Origin: Rhodospirillaceae bacterium
GTDB taxonomy: Bacteria > Pseudomonadota > Alphaproteobacteria > UBA11073
Length of the DNA stretch: 9,261 nt
Reading direction: 5' to 3'
Assembly: GCA_003536545.1 (NCBI GenBank)
Contig: DPZW01000184.1
Coordinates: 1-9,261, forward strand
Shown in pieces: positions 6,411 to 9,261 of this stretch (within the stretch, counting starts at the first letter, position 1; the number at the start of each line of letters is the position of its first letter). Below the pieces are notes generated by a model, which was not told the origin of the DNA, did not search any database, and was given only the letters and a program-made list of their open reading frames with translations. A program made the translations under genes and the position numbers.

Positions 6411-7634
6411 TTACGCCCCAAATTTCGCTTTCAGTTTCTCTACCAGATCCAGATTTTCCCATGAGAATCCGCCATCCGCCTCTGGCGCGCGTCCAAAGTG
6501 ACCATAGGCCGAAGTCCGTGCGTAAATCGGACGGTTAAGTTTCAGGTGCGTGCGGATACCGCGCGGCGAGAGGTCCATCATCTCCTGCAATGCTTTGGAC
6601 AAGGCATGATGATCCACTTCAGAATTACCGTGCGTGTTGACAAATACTGATAACGGTTTTGCAATCCCAATCGCGTAAGACAATTGAATGGTGCAGCGAC
6701 GTGCAAGACCAGCCGCCACAACGTTCTTTGCGAGATAACGCGCCGCATAAGCCGCCGAACGGTCAACCTTTGTTGGATCTTTCCCAGAAAACGCGCCGCC
6801 ACCATGTGGAGCCGCACCGCCGTAAGTATCCACGATAATTTTACGGCCCGTGAGGCCCGCATCACCATCCGGTCCGCCAATCACAAAACGGCCTGTTGGA
6901 TTCACATAAAAAGTTTCTTCTGGCGGCATCCAGCCATTTGGCAACACATTTTCTACATGCGGGCGCACAATTTCACGGACGCGTTCCTGCGTCACGCCAT
7001 CTGCGTGCTGTGTTGAAACCAATACAGAGGTCACGCCAACCGGGCGACCATCTTTATATTGCAACGTCACCTGTGATTTGGAATCCGGGCCCAGTTCAGG
7101 TGCCGCACCACTATGGCGCGCTTCGGCCAGTGATTTTAAAATCTGGTGAGAGTAAAGCAGAGGTGCCGGCATATATTCTGGGGTTTCATCACAGGCATAA
7201 CCAAACATAATGCCCTGATCGCCTGCGCCTTCGGATGCATTGCTGTCAGCGGCGTTATCAACGCCCTGTGCGATGTCGGCAGATTGTTCATGCACCACCA
7301 CGTCTACGCGTGAACGGCTGTGCGAGAAACCATCCTGATCATAACCGATGTCTTTAATCGCTGCACGCGCGATTTCTTCCATGTGCTTTTTCTCAAAACC
7401 ACCCTTCACGCGGATTTCGCCGCCGATGACCAACAAATTGGTGGTTGCAAAGCATTCAACGCCCGCGCGCGCCTCGGGATCCTGCGTGAGCAGCGCATCA
7501 AGGATGCTGTCCGATACGCGGTCACAGATTTTATCAGGGTGACCTTCTGATACAGATTCAGAAGTGAAGACGAAAGATTTCTTGCCAGTCTCAGACTGGG
7601 GGGTGATTGCAGCAGCAGTCGCGGCGTGAGCCAT
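6411..7634 (-). CDS. metK: S-adenosylmethionine synthetase (methionine adenosyltransferase)
   Basis: 407 residues, full length. It makes S-adenosylmethionine, phosphate and diphosphate from ATP and methionine in the cytoplasm, usually as a tetramer needing Mg and K ions. Motifs: [14 protein letters not shown] (25-38) with the ATP-binding His32 and Asp34; GGEIRVKG (71-78); the signature [12 protein letters not shown] (136-147); the glycine-rich loop [16 protein letters not shown] (278-293); and TSAYGHFGR near the C-terminus. The first ~19 residues (Ala/Thr-rich) extend beyond the core of most homologues. The start at ATG 7634 is supported by AAGGA (7647-7643) eight bases upstream. It is transcribed alone from the promoter at 7722-7750 and ends at a strong terminator, so it is separate from the following operon. 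It diverges from hslO. Confidence 0.99.
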   Translation of the reverse strand: MAHAATAAAITPQSETGKKSFVFTSESVSEGHPDKICDRVSDSILDALLTQDPEARAGVECFATTNLLVIGGEIRVKGGFEKKHMEEIARAAIKDIGYDQDGFSHSRSRVDVVVHEQSADIAQGVDNAADSNASEGAGDQGIMFGYACDETPEYMPAPLLYSHQILKSLAEARHSGAAPELGPDSKSQVTLQYKDGRPVGVTSVLVSTQHADGVTQERVREIVRPHVENVLPNGWMPPEETFYVNPTGRFVIGGPDGDAGLTGRKIIVDTYGGAAPHGGGAFSGKDPTKVDRSAAYAARYLAKNVVAAGLARRCTIQLSYAIGIAKPLSVFVNTHGNSEVDHHALSKALQEMMDLSPRGIRTHLKLNRPIYARTSAYGHFGRAPEADGGFSWENLDLVEKLKAKFGA

Positions 7635-7715
7635 AGGGAACGTCCTTTTTCTAGAGTGGTAACGCGGTTAAGCGCGCACGGGGGCCGTTTCCATTCCCCA
7701 GTCTGCTTCACCGAA
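7635..7715 (-). promoter_or_regulatory. metK 5' leader with possible self-pairing over the ribosome-binding region
   Basis: About 80 bases separate the predicted transcription start (near 7715) from the metK ATG. AAGGA (7647-7643) is the ribosome-binding site. CGUUCCCU (7642-7635), filling the gap between it and the ATG, can pair over eight positions (two G-U) with GGGGAAUG (7699-7692). The same GGGG can instead pair with CCCC at 7684-7681. I see no match to a SAM riboswitch class that I can recall. The pairings are visible; regulation is inference. Confidence 0.3.
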
Positions 7716-7721
7716 ACGCGT

Positions 7722-7750
7722 TTGATAGACCCCCCTGCCTGCCACGTCAA
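7722..7750 (-). promoter_or_regulatory. metK: metK promoter
   Basis: TTGACG (7750-7745) and TATCAA (7727-7722) are 17 bases apart, giving five of six matches at -35 and four of six at -10. The predicted start is near 7715. The hslO -35 box lies inside this promoter's spacer. Confidence 0.7.
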
Positions 7751-7767
7751 GGTTTTTCCGCTATGAT
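7739..7767 (+). promoter_or_regulatory. hslO: hslO promoter
   Basis: CTGCCA (7739-7744, four of six matches to TTGACA) and TATGAT (7762-7767, five of six matches to TATAAT) are 17 bases apart. Transcription would begin near 7774. This excludes the upstream ATG at 7773 as a translation start and supports the ATG at 7800. Confidence 0.6.
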
Positions 7768-7799
7768 TTCGCATGCTCTTCTGCTACCCACGGCGGATT

Positions 7800-8711
7800 A
7801 TGTTCGAAGAAACAATGCAACTCAGCCACAATGATATGATCGTGCCATTCCAGCTGGAGCAATCCGCGCTGCGGGGCCGGCTGGTGCGCCTGGGCACAAC
7901 GCTGGATGATATTCTATGCAAACACCAATATCCGCCGCCCGTCGCGCGATTAGTTGCCGAAGCTGCCACACTTGCCTGCGTGCTGGGCAGCATGCTGAAA
8001 GAAGATGGCATATTTTCCCTGCAGGCCAAAGGGGACGGGCCTGTATCATTGCTGGTAGCGGACTACACGGCGGATGGTGCGCTGCGTGCCTATGCCTCTT
8101 TTAATAATGAATCTCTAAGCACTGTGCCGGATCGTTTTTGCGAATTGCTGGGCACGGGTTATCTGAGCTTTACGCTGGATCGCGGCGCAGGGTTTGAACG
8201 TTATCAGGGCATTGTGGAAATTGATGGCGATAGCTTGACCAAATCCGCACAGCATTATTTTCTGCAATCTGAACAGGTGCATACTGAAATTAAATATTTC
8301 GCCACTGCTGGCGGACCGCCGTGGCAAGTGGCTGCGGTTTGCATCCAGGCCATGCCACGCACTGAAGATATTGGCGATCATGATCTCGACCGTATTCCAG
8401 ATGGCTGGGATGAAATGATCGCACTGCTGCATACTCTGACGCCACTTGAAGCCATGGATACCGCGCTGCATCCGCATGATGTTTTATTCCGCCTGTTCCA
8501 TGAAGGTGGCGTGCGCGTGCATGACACGCAGCATATTCAGCATCGCTGCCGTTGCGGCCTTGCGCGCGCTGAACAGGCATTGGCAACTTTATCCGAAGCT
8601 GAAGCCCTGGAGTTTTCAGATGACAATATTGTTGAAGTGAAATGCGAGTTTTGTAATTCGACCTATCGTTTTACCCTGGCCGAAGTCGCGGCATTGCGCG
8701 GTGCAGATTAA
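7800..8711 (+). CDS. hslO: Hsp33 redox-regulated molecular chaperone
   Basis: 303 residues, near the usual length. Hsp33 is a cytoplasmic holdase: when oxidised and heat-stressed it releases zinc, forms disulfides, partly unfolds and binds aggregating proteins. The zinc switch is intact: CRC (Cys250, Cys252) and CEFC (Cys282, Cys285), separated by 29 residues, fitting the family's CXC-X(27-32)-CXXC. The N-terminal domain has the typical RGRLVRLG (25-32), a YP..VA.L segment (44-51) and LLGSMLK-like helix (61-67); QSEQ (156-159) before the beta-sheet also fits. The frame is open from an ATG at 7773, but the predicted transcript starts at about 7774, so I chose the ATG at 7800; MQLSHND at 7815 is a possible later start. 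Shine-Dalgarno is weak for all. It diverges from metK, and its stop overlaps that of the convergent YjbH-like gene. Confidence 0.97.
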   Translation: MFEETMQLSHNDMIVPFQLEQSALRGRLVRLGTTLDDILCKHQYPPPVARLVAEAATLACVLGSMLKEDGIFSLQAKGDGPVSLLVADYTADGALRAYASFNNESLSTVPDRFCELLGTGYLSFTLDRGAGFERYQGIVEIDGDSLTKSAQHYFLQSEQVHTEIKYFATAGGPPWQVAAVCIQAMPRTEDIGDHDLDRIPDGWDEMIALLHTLTPLEAMDTALHPHDVLFRLFHEGGVRVHDTQHIQHRCRCGLARAEQALATLSEAEALEFSDDNIVEVKCEFCNSTYRFTLAEVAALRGAD

Positions 8712-9261
8712 AAATTCAATAAATCATCCCAGCTGCGTAAAATGGGGCCATAGGAAATTGGCCGCGTGGCGTCCCACAAACGCACGGGCAAATTCACCTG
8801 CTGGTTGCTGTCACGCGCGATAGAACCCACATTGATGCTGGTATAATTTTGGATTGGCGTATCATCGAGCGCGAATTGCAGCGGGATGCGCAAATAAATG
8901 CGTGCATCCGCATGGCCCCGATCATCCGGCCCGCCGAAATCGCGGCGATGGCTATAGGAACCTGCAAAACCCAGCTGAATCCCTTGTTGAAACTGCTGGC
9001 GGAGCTCCAAGGACAGGCCGTGATCTTTGGCCAGAAATTGTTCTGCACGCACAATCACCGTCAGGTCGCGCGGCGGCACTTCGTAGTAAAAGCTGAGACG
9101 ACCCGTGTGCGTATTGTAATTTGTTCTGCCGAAATCATGGGCGGGATCACGCTGCTGCAACCAATTGCTTTCCGCGCTAATCGCCCAGCGCGCATCATGC
9201 GGCTGATATAAAATCTCCGTTGAAATGCCACGATGCATTTCTTCGAGCAGCCCGCCTGTTG
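8708..9261 (-). CDS. YjbH-like exopolysaccharide outer-membrane protein, C-terminal part (5' end beyond right edge)
   Basis: 183 residues are visible and the frame stays open to the window edge, so the first ATG at 9238 is internal (the protein reads TGGLLEEMHRG across it). The pattern LLEEM.RG..TEILYQP, then WAISAESNWLQQRD, THTGRLSFYYEVP and IYLRIPLQF matches the C-terminal region of YjbH-domain proteins. These large proteins with beta-rich, probably outer-membrane barrels are linked to exopolysaccharide export (E. coli yjbEFGH). Alternating hydrophobic strands fit a barrel, and no cysteines are seen. The signal peptide would be outside the window. The protein ends in Phe, common for beta-barrels, which supports outer-membrane assembly. 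Its TAA stop overlaps the hslO stop on the palindrome TTAA. Family call fairly sure, function by homology only. Confidence 0.8.
   Translation of the reverse strand, partial: TGGLLEEMHRGISTEILYQPHDARWAISAESNWLQQRDPAHDFGRTNYNTHTGRLSFYYEVPPRDLTVIVRAEQFLAKDHGLSLELRQQFQQGIQLGFAGSYSHRRDFGGPDDRGHADARIYLRIPLQFALDDTPIQNYTSINVGSIARDSNQQVNLPVRLWDATRPISYGPILRSWDDLLNF

Noticed and set aside
7635..7715. A known SAM riboswitch upstream of metK
   Set aside because: Expected place, but I could not match conserved sequence of SAM-II, SAM/SAH or other classes; only generic pairings were seen, so it is listed as a leader and not as a riboswitch.
7773..7799. Earlier ATG at 7773 as the hslO start
   Set aside because: It sits at the predicted transcription start, has no ribosome-binding site, and adds nine residues (MLFCYPRRI) not expected in Hsp33.
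1..9261. CRISPR arrays, insertion sequences, tRNA genes, integrase or attachment sites
   Set aside because: No regularly spaced repeats, transposase or integrase motifs, terminal inverted repeats or cloverleaf-like sequences were seen on either strand.

Overview
The window looks like the chromosome of an alphaproteobacterium. The grounds are the housekeeping proteins (MetK, MnmA, Hsp33), an ELM1/DUF1022-type protein, a YjbH-type outer-membrane protein, tightly packed genes and intermediate base composition. Genus cannot be read from the sequence. All gene calls come from motif reading; no database search was possible.

Layout, right to left because most genes are on the minus strand. At the right edge (8708-9261, minus) is the C-terminal part of a YjbH-like exopolysaccharide protein. 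It converges on hslO (7800-8711, plus), which encodes the redox chaperone Hsp33, and the two stop codons overlap. hslO and metK (6411-7634, minus, SAM synthetase) diverge from a compact region where two plausible sigma-70 promoters interlock. metK ends in a clear intrinsic terminator. Directly beyond it is a TTGACA promoter driving a leader of about 240 nt that can fold into a long interrupted hairpin (6151-6283). A perfect Shine-Dalgarno sequence with a three-codon mini-ORF follows, and then an ELM1-like gene (4954-6081).

From there a dense minus-strand block continues: mnmA (tRNA 2-thiouridylase), a fused nucleotidyltransferase-kinase, a divergent shikimate-dehydrogenase-like oxidoreductase, a GtrA-like membrane protein, a family 2 glycosyltransferase and a KdsC-like HAD phosphatase cut by the left edge. 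Four of the five junctions in the mnmA-to-HAD block are 4-base ATGA overlaps and the fifth has a 2-base gap, so this is almost certainly one operon.

The last five genes form a plausible cell-surface glycosylation cassette: a phosphatase, an NAD(P)-dependent oxidoreductase, a kinase and nucleotidyltransferase that could make an NDP-activated building block, a GT2 enzyme and a GtrA membrane partner. The AroE-like enzyme lacks several residues used to bind shikimate. This suggests the cassette may make an unusual cyclitol or carbasugar rather than an ordinary sugar. That is inference; the missing piece, a sugar-phosphate cyclase, would have to lie outside this window.
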